A stretch of DNA of 64,000 nt from Cliona cf. orientalis (GCA_963930775.1 OZ005692.1:6372135-6436134), one strand, 5' to 3'; positions 44,541 to 55,976 are shown, numbered from the stretch's first letter. Program-made: numbers and translations. The notes: generated from the sequence alone by a model not told the origin.

Positions 44541-44981
44541 CCGTATAGCGGGAAATTTTCGTTGGTGCTAATTTTCGTATGATCGGCCAAAATACCCTTA
44601 AAATAAATTTTCGTCTTTTTTAATTTCGTATGCTCGCTGCGGGAGATTGCGCGCATGCGCAGCTGGTAGCGCTCTCACTTACGTGCGGCATACGATAACG
44701 CTAGCATCACTGATCGTAATCGATGCCGATAGCGGTCCACTGGAATCAGAAAGGTCACTTTATTCAACGCCTTGGCAAAGAATCGATAAAGAGCCATCGT
44801 TTAGTGAGCTAGCCTTGCATTTAGCACCTCCTGCTAGCGACAGCGTGTGGCGCGTATAGGTCAAAGTTCACGCGCGAAAGTTTCGTATGTTCAAATTTTC
44901 GCAGTTTTTATTTTCGTATATGGGATGGAGCATACGAAATATACGAAAATTAGCACCATACGAAAATTTCCCGCTATACGG
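44541..44981. mobile_element. TA-flanked MITE inside the first coding exon (CCGTATAGCGGGAAATTTTCG ends)
   Basis: CCGTATAGCGGGAAATTTTC and GAAAATTTCCCGCTATACGG, then shared inner CTAATTTTCGTATG. TA at 44539-44540 and 44982-44983. 441 bp. The ends resemble 41945-42527 (CCGTATAGC) but the interior differs, so this is a related subfamily. The host reading frame is continuous across the site if one TA is kept. Confidence 0.88.
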
Positions 44982-44983
44982 TA

Positions 44984-45690
44984 TCTAATCCTGTAATAGT
45001 CAATGTGTCCATCTCATTCGTAATTTCCTCAAGTAAATGAACTAGCTCAGCATTGGTGCTTTCTTCTTCCATGCCCTTTAGAATCATATGATGACAGTTG
45101 TAGCACATACGACATATTATACTTTTATCATCTAAGTGTCCTTCAAAATCTGTGTGCTTTTTAAGGTGATTATTAATAATATCAGGATTTGGGCAGTGAC
45201 GGAATTCGTGTATGCTCTTTCTGCATGCAGTACACCTATGCTTAGAATGATCGTATTGTTCTTTGTTTTCTGGTAATGACCTATGTATTACTTTATAGTG
45301 TTCAATACACAAATGGATTTGTTCTGATTCATTAGATGAGGGTGGTAATTTAAGTGTTTTGATGATTGTTTCTTTTGTGGTTAACAAACACTGCACAATC
45401 CTACTTTTATTCTGGCATGCTGGTACTGCACATTTTGGCGTATTCGTGGAAGTGACCTTTACCCATCTTGGAACGTAATTGCACTTGCCCAAGTTTCTCT
45501 TAATGTCGTCCACGCAGGGTTTGCATATATACTCTACATCAGATTCTGTACAAAATTGTAATAAACTGTCTTTTTGCTCTCTCCGTAGGTCCCTGGTGTG
45601 AGTGTACGAGAATTTTTCCTGTTTACATAAAGAACATGGATCATGTTCCTGTCCTTGGTGAAGCTGGTCTTTTCTGGAAATTTTGGGCAT
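44984..45690 (-). CDS. PIN/CXC gene, first exon: zinc-binding N-terminus
   Basis: Starts ATG CCC AAA at 45690 in TTTAGAATGCC context. About 236 codons with paired cysteines: CSLCKQEK, YICKPCVDD, KCAVPACQNK, LCIEHYK, RCTACRK, RHCP, ICRMCYNCHH. These would bind several zinc ions. The frame runs without a break into the end of the MITE at 44541-44981, whose TIR supplies the apparent stop (GTA TAG at 44974). The exon resumes on the other side of the MITE at 44538 and ends at 44456 before GTATAC. Confidence 0.8.
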
Positions 45691-45885
45691 TCTAAAGTTT
45701 AAGTATAAGTCATGTGCCTTATGCAGTAGCTTACTTGTTTACGATGTATGATGATCATTAATTTTGACAGAAACACTCCAAACTGTTGATATTCTATTAT
45801 TATTGTGTTGTGAAAGAGACACATTTGAATATTGCTAACTTTGTTCCGCATTTGCGGATGGTATTATCATGGTGCTGTATAATCC

Positions 45886-48800
45886 ATGGTATTATCTACC
45901 TGCTGGGTACGTAGTGGTATGGTGTGGGTGTGTGTACTGCGGTTTCCAGGTCTGCCCAAGCAGGGAGGTCCTATTCAGATGGGGATAAGTAGAGTAGGCG
46001 GGGCTCGAGGGTGTTTTTATGGTACTTATTCAATCACAGAAGGAATGATTATTTCAAGGAGTGACGTCAAGTTTTTCCGAAAAACATACTTTTAATAGTA
46101 ACAATTCCGGAACAATGTACATCTATAACAGCAATGTAACCTTTTCTGGGGAAACAACCATCACTAACTGTACGCAGCTCTCAGGACCTGAATTTGGTGG
46201 AGGTATAAGCACTGATCAAAGTGTTGTTAAGTTGTATGGAAGAGCTTCTTTAACTGGAAATCATGCTATCAATGGTGGTGCAATAAACGCAAGAGAGAGT
46301 CAGCTATATCTCTTTGGTGAAGTATTTCTTTCAGATAACTCTGCAGAACAAGCTGGAGGTGCCATCTTTTTACTTCAAAGTGAATTGACATGTCAAAATA
46401 ATTGTACAATGGTGAACAATTCAGCCAATGAAACCAGAGGAGGATTACATGCTGTTCGATCATTTTTAAGGGCTACTGTAAAGCTGTCTAGCTTTTACTT
46501 TTTCAATCCACATCTAGTCCCAGAGATTTCACTGACCTTTGCTGAAAATGTTGCAAAAAGGGGAGGACTCAGTCTACAGTCAAATTCGAAGCTCTACGTG
46601 ACACTGATCGATATCTCTCGAAATTCCAGCCTAATAAGGTTCACTAAAAACTACGCTGCTTATGAAGGAAGAGCAATTTACATAGCAGATGATACATATT
46701 CTGATACCTGTTCAACCACCTTTGATCACCAATGCTTTTTCCAACCTGTTCCATTAAGAGTAGGCATGCAATCCAACGACTTCACACTTTCAGGTTTCAT
46801 TACAGCAGAAAAGGTGTTTCAATTTCATGGCAATTCAGCTATGAGGGGGCCACTGCTTTGTGCATGCTAAATCGCACTTTGCAAACCTTTGCTGGCAATC
46901 CTGTCAATGATGCTTTTAAATATTTCTCAGATATCAGCAGCACTTCTTCCGCACCATTACAAGATATGATTTCATCAAAGGCGTAAGAGTTTGCTTCTGT
47001 AGAAAAAGGAAGTCAAACTGTACATATCATCACCCTCCAATTAAAGTAATAAAGGGAGCAGCATTTAATATCGCTATTGCAGCAGTGGATCATGTCAACA
47101 ATATAGTAAGTGCAGACATCATCAGCTCAATTTCTTCCCAGGGCGATCTCCTTCAAGGACAGCAGCATCATGTTGAAGTCAATTGTACCAACATCACATT
47201 CACTGCACAGTCCCCTAATAGTATAGAAACCTTAGTGATGTATGCTAGCGGTCCGTGCAAAGATTCAAAAATCTCACGCACTCAAGTTCAGATTGAGTTT
47301 TCCCCTTGCACTTGCCCAGTAGGCTTTCAACCCATACAGAGTAGTAATAAGACTTGTGAATGTGATTGTGACCCAGAAATTCGTGAGTACACAAGTACTT
47401 GTGACTGGCATAGTGATTCAATCATAAGACAGAATACTAATTCTTGGATAGCTTATGATTCTAAGCATGGTTATGTATATTGCAGATATTGTCCTTTTGA
47501 TCATTGTCTTCCATCAACAATAACAGTCAGTATCAATCTTACCGCTCTGAATGGATCCAACTCCCAGTGTAACCATAACCGTGAAGGGATTCTGTGTGGG
47601 GCTTGTAAGCCAGGTTATAGCTTGTCTCTAGGAAGTTCAAAGTGTATAGAGTGCAAGAATAGCAAGCTTTATGGAGGGATCATTGGATTCATCATACTAG
47701 AGGCTATTGGTGGAATATTACTAGTTAGTGTGCTGCTCTTTCTCAATATTACAGTTGCAATCGATACCATCAATGGAATAATACTTTATGCCAACATCAT
47801 TGGTGCAAACAGTAATATTTTTCTACCATATCTAGGACAGTCATTCCCAATCATCTTTGTCGCTTGGCTCAATCTTGATACTGGATTCGATGTCTGTATT
47901 GCTGAACACAATGATGCATATACGAAAGCATGGCTGGAATTGCTGTTTCCAATTTACTTATTTATGATCATCACTATTATCATAACTACCAGCAAGTATT
48001 CCAAACGCTTCTCATATCTTATTGGTAAATATGATCCAGTGGCAACCCTGGCAACAATGATACTCTTGTCCTATACGAAATTTTTACGTTCAACCATTAC
48101 AATGCTGTCTATAGCCAGATTGGAGTACACAAATAGCTCAGGTATGATATATAGGGTATGGCGCCTTGATGGAAACATCCCTTATCTTCGTGACAACCAC
48201 ATTGCTTTGTTCGTGATGGCATTAATCATTCTTCTAGTGGGCATTCCTTTCACTATCATCCTGTTTTGCTGGCAGTGGTTAGTTCGATATTCTAATAGAA
48301 AGTATGTGAGCCTTATGTTTCATTCAAGGCTTGAGCAACTTATTTTAACATACTTTCATCCATTTCACACTAACTCGAGATATTGGACTGGACTGCTACT
48401 ATTTGTTAGAGTGATTCTATATCTAATTGCAGGAGTGGATCAGTCTGGAGAACCACAAATCCAACTGATAGCAACAGCAATTCTCATAGGGATAATCATC
48501 ATGATAAAGTCCATCCATTTGACACATGTATACAACAAATATTTCATTGACGTCTTGGAAAGCTTGCTCCTATTCAATATTCTCTTTCTTTCCACGTTTA
48601 TGCTTTATGCCATCGATACGCCAACAGCAGCACAAGCTGCAGCTTATTTTTCAACCTCTGTCGTGTTTGTGCTACTTATTTTCATATTTGGATACCACAT
48701 CATCAAATACACACCCTTAAAAGATAAACAATGTTTTCACTGCTTCACCAACAAGAGGAGTAGTTCTTTTCAAGAGACTTCATTTCAAACTAGTGTTTCA

Positions 48801-48953
48801 TTAACTAGGGATAGTGGTACTTTTGAGCTGATTGATACTGATCCTGATTATCAAATTGAAACAAAATCTCAGACACTTGGTAAGTATCAACCTCCAGAGA
48901 CTGCTCAAACTGTAACGGCTTCTGAAGTGGACATGTCTGAAATAGTTGATTGA
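45886..48953 (+). pseudogene. Beta-helix ectodomain plus multi-pass membrane protein, 5'-truncated and frameshifted
   Basis: A divergent neighbour of the PIN/CXC gene. 46080-46870: repeated N-S-x-x-x-GGAI/GGGIS turns typical of right-handed beta-helix (pectate-lyase-like) repeats, with many N-glycosylation sites. A frame change in AGGGGGCC near 46845 leads to NRTLQTFAGN..., and another near 46982 to VRVCFCRKRKSNCTYHH. From 47085 a 622-codon frame follows: FSPCTCPVGFQ, CECDCDPE, ILCGACKPGYSLSLGSSKC (cysteine-rich stalk), then about eight membrane helices (first IIGFIILEAIGGILLVSVLL, last FVLLIFIFGYHIIKY) and a cytosolic tail ending EMSEIVD-like before TGA 48951-48953. The family is, as I recall, numerous in sponges; role unknown (adhesion or sensing is a guess). 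Missing N-terminus and three frame changes suggest a pseudogene or assembly indels. Confidence 0.72.
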
Positions 48954-49321
48954 TTAATATAATATGCTTATTAAAATGACACGATAATGAAAACATGGTG
49001 AAAGAAATCATAACAGATATTTAGCTAATAATATTATACAAAATTAATGTAACAGTAACTATGTTATAATCATACACTATTGCTGATACCTTAAGTACTT
49101 TCAACGTATACTTAGTCTATCATCATATCATTGATATTGCATAAATCTTTTGTATAATTTTCAGTCTCAGACCAGTGCTCTTCCTCTAGTTGATCATGAA
49201 GGGGACCAGGTTACATTCCCCATTCTCTATACCGAGTTGTTGCTGTCACCAATGTCAATAACATTATTATATTATATTATATCATATCAATTGGAATAGT
49301 CCAAGATTTTGCAAATACTCT
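48954..49321 (+). other. Short AT-rich spacer
   Basis: Follows the membrane-protein stop. AT-rich with a (TATTA)n-like stretch at 49263-49285 just before the LINE fragment, a likely insertion target. No gene seen. Confidence 0.5.
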
Positions 49322-50265
49322 GACGCAATGGATCCATGTCCTGCACAGCTCCTGTACTCTCGGGTGTTCCGCAGGGCTCTGTACTGGGTCCTTTACTCTT
49401 TCTGATTTACATTGATGATATTTCCAGCATTATTGAAGCACTCTCTTCCAAAGTCAATCTATTTGCAGATGATATCCTATTGTATCATTTCATCACAAAT
49501 ACTCATGACTACATTGTACTTCAGGAGGCAATTACGCTACTTGGTCAGTGGTCTACTACAAATCATTTGACATTCAGTCAACCGAAATGCAAGTATATGG
49601 TTGTCTCACGCAAGCATACTCCAACCCTTCCGCCAATTCCACTTTACTTATACAATGGCCCTTTGGAGAAAGTAGCAAGTTACAAGTACCTTGGCCTCCT
49701 CCTTACTGATAATCTCTGCTGGTCGTCACATATTGCCAATGTCTACTCTAAAGCAATGAAAGTGCTTGGCCTGTTGTATAGAAGATTCTATGGGTATACA
49801 GACAGTGAATCGCTGAAGCAGCTCTACCTCACATTGGTCAGACCTCATCTTGACTATGCTTGTCAGGTCTGGGACCCCCACCTAGCCAAGGATAAGGCCA
49901 AGTTGGAGAAAGTACAAAAGCTTGCCTGCAGGATGGCAGCTCGTAGATGGAATGCAGGGTACCAGGAATTGCTTGAGATCTTTGAGCTTTCCTCTCTAGA
50001 GGAACGCAGGCTGAACCTCAAGCTTGGACTTTTGTTCAAAATCCTCCACAAACTTTGCTATTTCCCCGAAATGGAGTCTTTCACGACTCTCAGGAACTAT
50101 TGCTCCAGCAGAAATACTCACTGCCTACAGCTCACTGTGCCATTTGCTCACACTAACTCCTACAAATATTCTTTTTTTCCTCGTACATTACAATAGTGGA
50201 ACTCCCTGGACATAAGTTGTGTATTTGCTAGTTCCTACACGTCTTTCATGCATAGTTTATCTTAA
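49322..50265 (+). mobile_element. 5'-truncated non-LTR retrotransposon (LINE) reverse transcriptase
   Basis: Open frame 49336-50196 codes the second half of a reverse transcriptase: GVPQGSVLGPLLFLIYIDDI, then FADDILLYHF (catalytic DD pair), KCKYMVVSR, YKYLGLLLTDNLCWSSHI and RPHLDYACQVW. This order fits Jockey/CR1/L2-type LINEs. The frame stops at TAG 50194-50196, but the usual continuation (WNSL) follows directly and runs to TAA at 50263-50265. No endonuclease domain is present, so this is a dead 5'-truncated copy. An AT-rich tail follows to about 50410. Confidence 0.9.
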
Positions 50266-51480
50266 TCACTGTTATTATTTGTGTATATTGGTTAATTACC
50301 GTCATACATCTATGTATTTTTTAGTAGTATATATATATAGGGCATGCACTTGATTAGCTGTGTGCTATTGTATGTCCATTGCATTATGCATAAAGTATTA
50401 TAGAGAAAAAAAAATTGTTGAAAATCTATGCATCATAATATTATAGACGAAAAAAGTAGTATTGTTAAAGTACAGAGCTGTGAAAAGGCAGATCTTACGT
50501 TGAGCTGGAAGATGTCAATTGGTAATGGAAAAAGGATCAAGGCAATAGATTATGTAGCACCAAGATGCTGCAGTACATTTAGGACTGTGATGCATGCGCA
50601 TACACATTAGTGCATCCAGTTTGAACATGAGATCAAAAGGCAAAGAAACCCATTGGTTTACTGACCGTCTCTCTCACTTCAGAGGAGACTAGTCATTTCC
50701 AACTGTGCTACAATCCATTGTTTATGTTTTAGGGCATGCCTTATGAAATCTAGATCTTTTCTCATACAGTGACATAAAATCTTATACCATAGATCAGGAT
50801 ATTTTCATCAGTAAAACATTTCGCTTGTAAATTTTTTGCGTAGTCTAATTTTTGTTGCCAGAGCCTAGCGATGAAAATTGGTATAGGTCGAAAAATATCA
50901 TACTGTACACGCGCACGCAATCGCCTCTCTAGACATGGTCATTGAAAGCGATCCTCTTGGGTCTGGAAGACCATCAACAAGCTTCAAGTAGTGGAATAGA
51001 GACATCTCTTTTATACCACGACTTGACTGCGCGCAACTTGAGGTGCCAACATTAAAATATTCGACGTACTAAATATTTTGTGTGCTTAATTTTCGTCGGT
51101 AAGGAAAATTTTTTAACGATGAAAATTCCCCGTTCTACAGTAGTTACCATAATGCACCATAATTATGTAGCTACTGGGGATACCGTACAATGTAGTATTT
51201 CATTAATATCATCATTAAAATTAATTTTAATTATTGCAAAACTTGATATCACTATAATATTATAATACTAGCTACTACTGCAGAGAGTGGAACTGAATAT
51301 AGTTTTATAGTAGTCTCAATTTCATGATGCAGAAAAAAGTTCCAGATTCAAAGGAAGTTAAGCAATTTTAATACCTATAAATTATTATACTGCACTTGTT
51401 CACAACTAGTACTATAGAATGTGGACTTTGAAAATTTATTGTGATATCTTACATGTACACCTTGGACAATTAGAAAGATT
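50266..51480. other. Intergenic, with decayed inverted-repeat element
   Basis: About 50785-51140 shows ATATTTTCATCAGTAAAACA and, inverted, ACGATGAAAATTCCCCGTTC near its ends. This looks like a degraded member of the CCGTATAG/AAATTTTCG MITE group. No gene is supported. Confidence 0.4.
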
Positions 51481-51497
51481 CTTGCAATTATTAAAAA

Positions 51498-51584
51498 CTG
51501 TCCTATATGGTACGCAGTATAGCTATACAAAAATTTAATAATCAATATTAAATTCCTATTGCACACTATATAAGGGGAAGCGGC
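51498..51584 (+). promoter_or_regulatory. Shared upstream block of the four-helix membrane gene, copy 1
   Basis: CTGTCCTATATGGTACGCAG, then TTGCACACTATATAAGGGGA and AGCGGCAAG. The TATATAAG (51566-51573) looks like a TATA box about 115 bases before the ATG. The same three blocks in the same order occur before the other two copies. A more distal CTGCACTTGTT is also shared (51391, about 54480, 55698). Confidence 0.6.
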
Positions 51585-51689
51585 AAGGCAGCTTGCTAAG
51601 GTACATGAAGACTACAGCTGCACACCAAGTTACACTAATTTGAAAGGGTGACTGACCACAGTTTTGAAGTGTAGCTATAACTTGAAAAG

Positions 51690-52456
51690 ATGTTCAATGG
51701 ATGCCTAAGAAAGGTAAAAGCATTTTAGCTAGCTAGCTAGCAGCTGGTTCTTCCAAACCTAAATTTGCATTTCTAATAGCTACCTTCCAATAAATTTAAT
51801 ATGGAAAATAGCATTTCTAATACTGATAGTAAAAGTATTGCACACAGGCTGTTTTCCCCCTCGTTGGAATGGTGGCTCTTGGCTGGGTGCTCATCATAAT
51901 AGGATTTAGCATGGAAGTGATAAACGAGGAACTACCAGCATACGGATCATCCCGCTACCCATGGTGGATGGTAATAGTAGTCACACCCATCATGCTGATC
52001 ATGGCAGTGGTCCAGGCTGCCATTGACAAGAATAAGCCTATTGTGGTGAAGATTGTTGGAGCTACTGTATCCTATAATAATATTAATTTTTAGTGACCAC
52101 TTCAAAAACATAGTACACAGAATATTATGTTAATTGATCCTTAATCAGGCTTGCAATCACAGACAACTTTTCTAAGTGCTCTATTTCTGACAGCTGTAGG
52201 CTATCTTATGACCCAATATGGAATAATTTTACATCATTCTGTAGAGACAGATGGAGCTGACGGCTTAGCTGTTGACTCTTTCTCACTGCAGTTCTGTGGA
52301 GCTGCACTATCAGCAATCTTTTGGGTATAAGCACAATTAATCATATAGTGTGCATAGTAAAATTAATGATCCAATTGTTACACATACACACACTGGTCCC
52401 TATAGGTTGCACTGACATGCATTTCACATTTCTACAAGCGTGAAGTGACTGTATGA
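51690..52456 (+). CDS. Small four-helix membrane protein, tandem copy 1
   Basis: Exons 51690-51713, 51848-52066, 52163-52324 and 52406-52456, all phase 0, give 151 residues. The first exon codes only MFNGCLRK. Helices: about 10-30 (VGMVALGWVLIIIGFSM), 45-65 (WWMVIVVTPIMLIMAVVQAA), 83-105 (FLSALFLTAVGYLMTQYG) and 122-144 (FCGAALSAIFWVALTCISHF). Short basic end YKREVTV. I do not recognise the family; four closely spaced helices with short loops recall MARVEL-type or similar small membrane proteins, but no signature is seen. Copies at 54988 and 56127. Confidence 0.82.
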
Positions 52457-52578
52457 AATGCTTGAAGACTCCAAAAATTATATATCGATCATACTAAAAA
52501 ATTTTAAAGGCCTCGAGCTCCAAAACTCATTTTAGTAACTGATAGTGATAGCTAAGTGTTTTTTTATTGTGTATAATA

Positions 52579-53062
52579 CAGTGGTCCCTCTTTTGAGAGA
52601 CCGCACTTGAATCCAAATAAAAATGGTCTCCCAAACGAGGTGGTCTTCCACCAGAGGAGGGTGGAGCTTTGCAAGAGTGGGTTGTATTATGCCGTACATA
52701 AAATTAGTTGCTTGGTACCCGTATTCACAAGAAAGAAATGTGTGTTTACTACTTTTCAACCTCCAGTCACAGGGACATTTTTAGCCCAATGAATCACTCC
52801 CCTTCCAGGGGCGCATTACTGTGGCAAAATTCCATTCCAAAGTAGATCTACAGATTGTGCAATGTGCATGTGGGGTATTTGATCTACAGAGCTCTAGTTG
52901 ATGGTCTTTAATTTCCACATTATTGGTGGTCTTTGGTTGGGTTCTAGAGGTGGTCTTTGACCAGAGGGCTGTTTGTATGTAGAGTGGTTTTGTGCATGCA
53001 ATTTTGGTTCTTAATAAGAGGTGGTCTCTCACTAGAGGGGTCTCTCAAAGGAGGGACCACTG
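52579..53062. mobile_element. TA-flanked MITE (CAGTGGTCCCTC ends)
   Basis: CAGTGGTCCCTCTTTTGAGA and its mirrored right end (TCTCAAAGGAGGGACCACTG) with TA at 52577-52578 and 53063-53064. Multiple internal GAGGTGGTCTT repeats. 484 bp, non-coding. The CAGTGGTCCC ends are typical of Tc1/mariner-type MITEs. Confidence 0.85.
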
Positions 53063-53555
53063 TATAGATATACATGCAAATGCTTCTCATTACAATGTAG
53101 AAAAAAAAATTTCCATTATCGGGGTTTAGGGAGGTAGTTACGTAGGACCGTAATTTTTATATGGGCATGCAAAATGGATCACACCTACATGTAGGAAACA
53201 GAATTTTGAAGTTATCCCATAATATGTTTGTTTAGGGAAGCCATGCATTGGCAATATTTCCCACCCACACGCACATAAACGTTACGAACTTTACCAACTT
53301 TGCTCAAAGACGCGTATAGGGAGCCTGCTTGCATTGTATATATAGCTCTACAATGCTGTGTAGCAGTACTATGTGGGTTTTCTGGACACTTTTTTCTGCT
53401 TAGTATGTCGGTTTGCTTGAAAAAAAACATTGTATATATATGTGAGTGATAAGGTAATTGAAAACTGAACTGTACGTAGCTACTCACTTTCTGTACTTGT
53501 GTGTATGGTTAGATGTCAAAATTCAAGTTTTTAGCCCTCTTTCTCAAGGTCATTC

Positions 53556-54122
53556 AATTAGCCGGAAATTTTCGCCTGGAGAAAATTTTCGCCTTTTTCG
53601 CCCAGGCGCGTCGTGGGCGAAAATTTTTTCGGCGAATTATTTTACCCAGTGAAAATTTTGTCACACTGAAATTTTTTACACGCAGTACTAGCAGTGCCTC
53701 ATGATCATCAATCAGCTGTTTTACCTGGTATTCAAAACCTCTTGAGACTTCTTTCTCGATCTGCAGCCTAGCTTGATGTCGCTACTGTCATACTTCCACA
53801 GTACACCTCGGGTTTGTCCGATCCTGCGGGACCCCTATCGTCGAAGCTATAGCCTTCCGCCATTGCAGAGGCCAACACTGCTATGAACGGTGTGTAGCAA
53901 GCTAAGACCAAGGAAACAAAGAAGCGAGAGATCGATCGTGCCGAGGATCGTACGCGATATTCGGGCCCGTGCGTGGTGTGTTTATTCGAGAGCTCCACCC
54001 ACTACTTCCTGGTGAGCAACCCGCGCTGTGGGCGAAATTAAATTCGGCGAAATTTTTGTGCCAATACAAAGTATGAGCATTGAGCGAAATTTTTATCCAG
54101 CGAAAATTTTGTGCTATACGGT
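53556..54122. mobile_element. Degenerate MITE of the AAATTTTCG group
   Basis: The right end CCAGCGAAAATTTTGTGCTA then TACGGTA resembles the CCGTATAG ends elsewhere. The left part (GCCGGAAATTTTCGCCTGG) is its imperfect mirror. Interior holds several GAAAATTTT[T/C]GCC motifs. Ends are uncertain. Confidence 0.5.
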
Positions 54123-54810
54123 ACCTCACATGATGCAAGCCATATACCTTAAATTAATCCTAGGTGAATGCATGCTCTTGAAGCTATCATACTGACAGTA
54201 ACTTTTAGCTGCTTTCAATACTACATTGACAAGATAGTATATACTTATATCAGTGTATAGAAAAACCATGATACACACATTGTCAAGTATAATGGACATC
54301 ACATGCTATATCATAGCATCACAGTACAGCTACTAATTAATTTTGCCGTGCACTGCAAGTATTAGGTACGGGATTCAGGACTACACAAAATTTCCTCATG
54401 ATATATAAAACCAAACTTGATTTCTACCACCTTAATTTATGACCCCAAATAGTCTCTTTTCTTATAAAAAGTTCACAACTGCACTTGTTGACAATACAAG
54501 GTCATTGTATTCTACCTAGAATATAGATTGGTTCATCAAATTGTACTCACTATGGCTCGTACAATTTTTGAACCAAATACCTATCTCAGAGTGCTATTTT
54601 ACCCAAATTCAACATGTAACCTCACTATTACCTACACAAATTTCATAATTTGTAATTGCAACAATTTGCTTTCCATAAATTTTAATGTACATGTAGTAGT
54701 GAATATACATTGTACTAGCTGTACAGACACAAAATTTATACATGTAGAGCTATACATTACTCCATGCACAACAAGCAATAAACAAAAAAATTTGTTGAAA
54801 GTCCCAAAAC
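54123..54810. other. Spacer before the second membrane-gene copy
   Basis: AT-rich, no gene. From about 54470 it shows sequence shared with the upstream regions of copies 1 and 3 (CTGCACTTGTTGACA). Confidence 0.45.
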
Positions 54811-54896
54811 CTGTCCTATGGTACACAGTATAATAACCTGTTGCACACTAAAGCTACATGTGTAGTAGTATTATACATGTATGAGGGGGAAGCGGC
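54811..54896 (+). promoter_or_regulatory. Shared upstream block, copy 2
   Basis: CTGTCCTATGGTACACAGTA, then TTGCACACTA and GGGGGAAGCGGCAA in the same order as before copies 1 and 3, about 95-175 bases before the ATG-like start at 54988. Confidence 0.55.
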
Positions 54897-54987
54897 AATT
54901 GCAAAGAATGCACACAGACTGCAGCTACATACACATGCTGATTTGCAATCCAGATTATTGATTCAAGTGTATTACTGTCTTAAATAG

Positions 54988-55101
54988 ATGTTCAATGGAT
55001 GTCCGAGAAAGCTAAACACACTGGTCTCCTACATGTAGGTTGCAGTGATATATGCATGTGTTTCACATTTCTACAAACGTGAAGTGACTGTCACTGCATG
55101 A
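54988..55101 (+). pseudogene. Four-helix membrane gene, copy 2 with inner exons deleted
   Basis: The first exon is preserved (54988-55011, MFNGCPRK) but its donor GT is now CT. The next recognisable sequence is the last exon (TAG acceptor, then 55039-55101, coding a VSHFYKREVTV-like end then TGA). Exons 2 and 3, which carry most helices, are missing. Copy 1 and copy 3 keep both. Confidence 0.8.
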
Positions 55102-55976
55102 AATGCTTATAGGCTCCAAAAGCTATACGTTAAAAAGGCCTCAAATTCCGAAACTAGAATGTTCAAAGTAACTGATATAGTGATGTACAGAAGCTAACAA
55201 AGTATTAGTGTAGGGCACTAACTATCAGCTGTTTCGCTAACTGGCATATACCATAACAATATACCCCTGCAATTAGAATAATAGCTGTACTGTAGTCCAT
55301 TACACTATCATACTACGTAATCATGTCTATCCATTGATACAATTAAATACACTTCTCTAACAACTATAGCACTGCATGCATTAGGCCATACCAACTTAAT
55401 GTTTTGTTTCTCAGATTCAGCAGGCCTCTTTTTAGCTGATTTCAAAAATTAAGATGATCAGCACTATACCCAATATAGCCCGTATGCACACAGAAAAAAA
55501 TTACCATAATAAAAATAAGCTTCATAGTTACTCTCGGCCAGTCACTGATAATTTTAATTAGTTTATTTTCATGTCAACCACCCGGGTTTGTTTCTAGCTG
55601 TCATTAATTTTGTCCGAGAAACAAAAATCAAGTTGGTATGGCCTTATAATAATTTGATTATACTACCCAAATGGTCCTGTTTCTCTTAGCAGTTCACACC
55701 TGCACTTGTTGACATCACATGGTATTCTAAAATACTGGTACATACATGTAAAATTTATGCTTGTGATCCGGTGAACTTGTGAAATCTCACACTTTGTATT
55801 AAATAATATTATTGTGACCTGTTGTGTGAAAATGGACCATCTGGGAAATTGAGATTGTAATATGAATTTCTGTCATGAGCCTCAGTCTATATACATTGTA
55901 TAGGCATAAATAGTATGCAAAGCTACATGTATGTTATCCCATCGTATTTACAGAGTCCCAAATTTTTGCAATTAAA
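55102..55976. other. Spacer between copies 2 and 3
   Basis: No gene seen. ATTAGGCCATACCAACTTAA at 55381 and AAGTTGGTATGGCCTTATAA at 55631 form an inverted pair about 270 bp apart that may bound a small element with inner GTTTCTCA/GAGAAAC. Confidence 0.45.

Larger units (their letters stand above)
38270..45690 (-). pseudogene. Zinc-ribbon / core / FEN1-like PIN / CXC-tail gene, interrupted and frameshifted
   Basis: One minus-strand gene can be followed from ATG at 45690 to TAG at 38270. Order: N-terminal Cys/His zinc-binding region; helical region; a conserved block FTVASLDNLNF...VYCGDQHRSTH; a Ser/Gln-rich linker of about 200 residues; a second block (VVAGDYKTYNH, PFPGDFHTLHNYQ, DEGHEMLINKDLK); a FEN1/XPG-like PIN nuclease; a CXC-type cysteine tail; an acidic last exon. 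From memory, similar large proteins are numerous in corals, hydrozoans and sponges, without a known function. The coding run is broken by three MITEs inside exons (41945-42527, 43559-43970, 44541-44981) and by about six single-base frame changes, yet I saw no in-frame nonsense change outside those breaks. It may therefore be a young pseudogene or an assembly with indel errors. A transposon-derived origin is possible. Confidence 0.75.

Noticed and set aside
44541-44981. MITE acting as a new intron (the CCGTATAG end supplies a GT, the other end a TAG)
   Set aside because: Using those sites would leave the reading frame out of register, whereas simple TA-duplication insertion explains the frames exactly.
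53768-54138. Open frames of about 76 codons on the minus strand
   Set aside because: Inside a degenerate MITE; composition follows its GAAAATTTT motifs.
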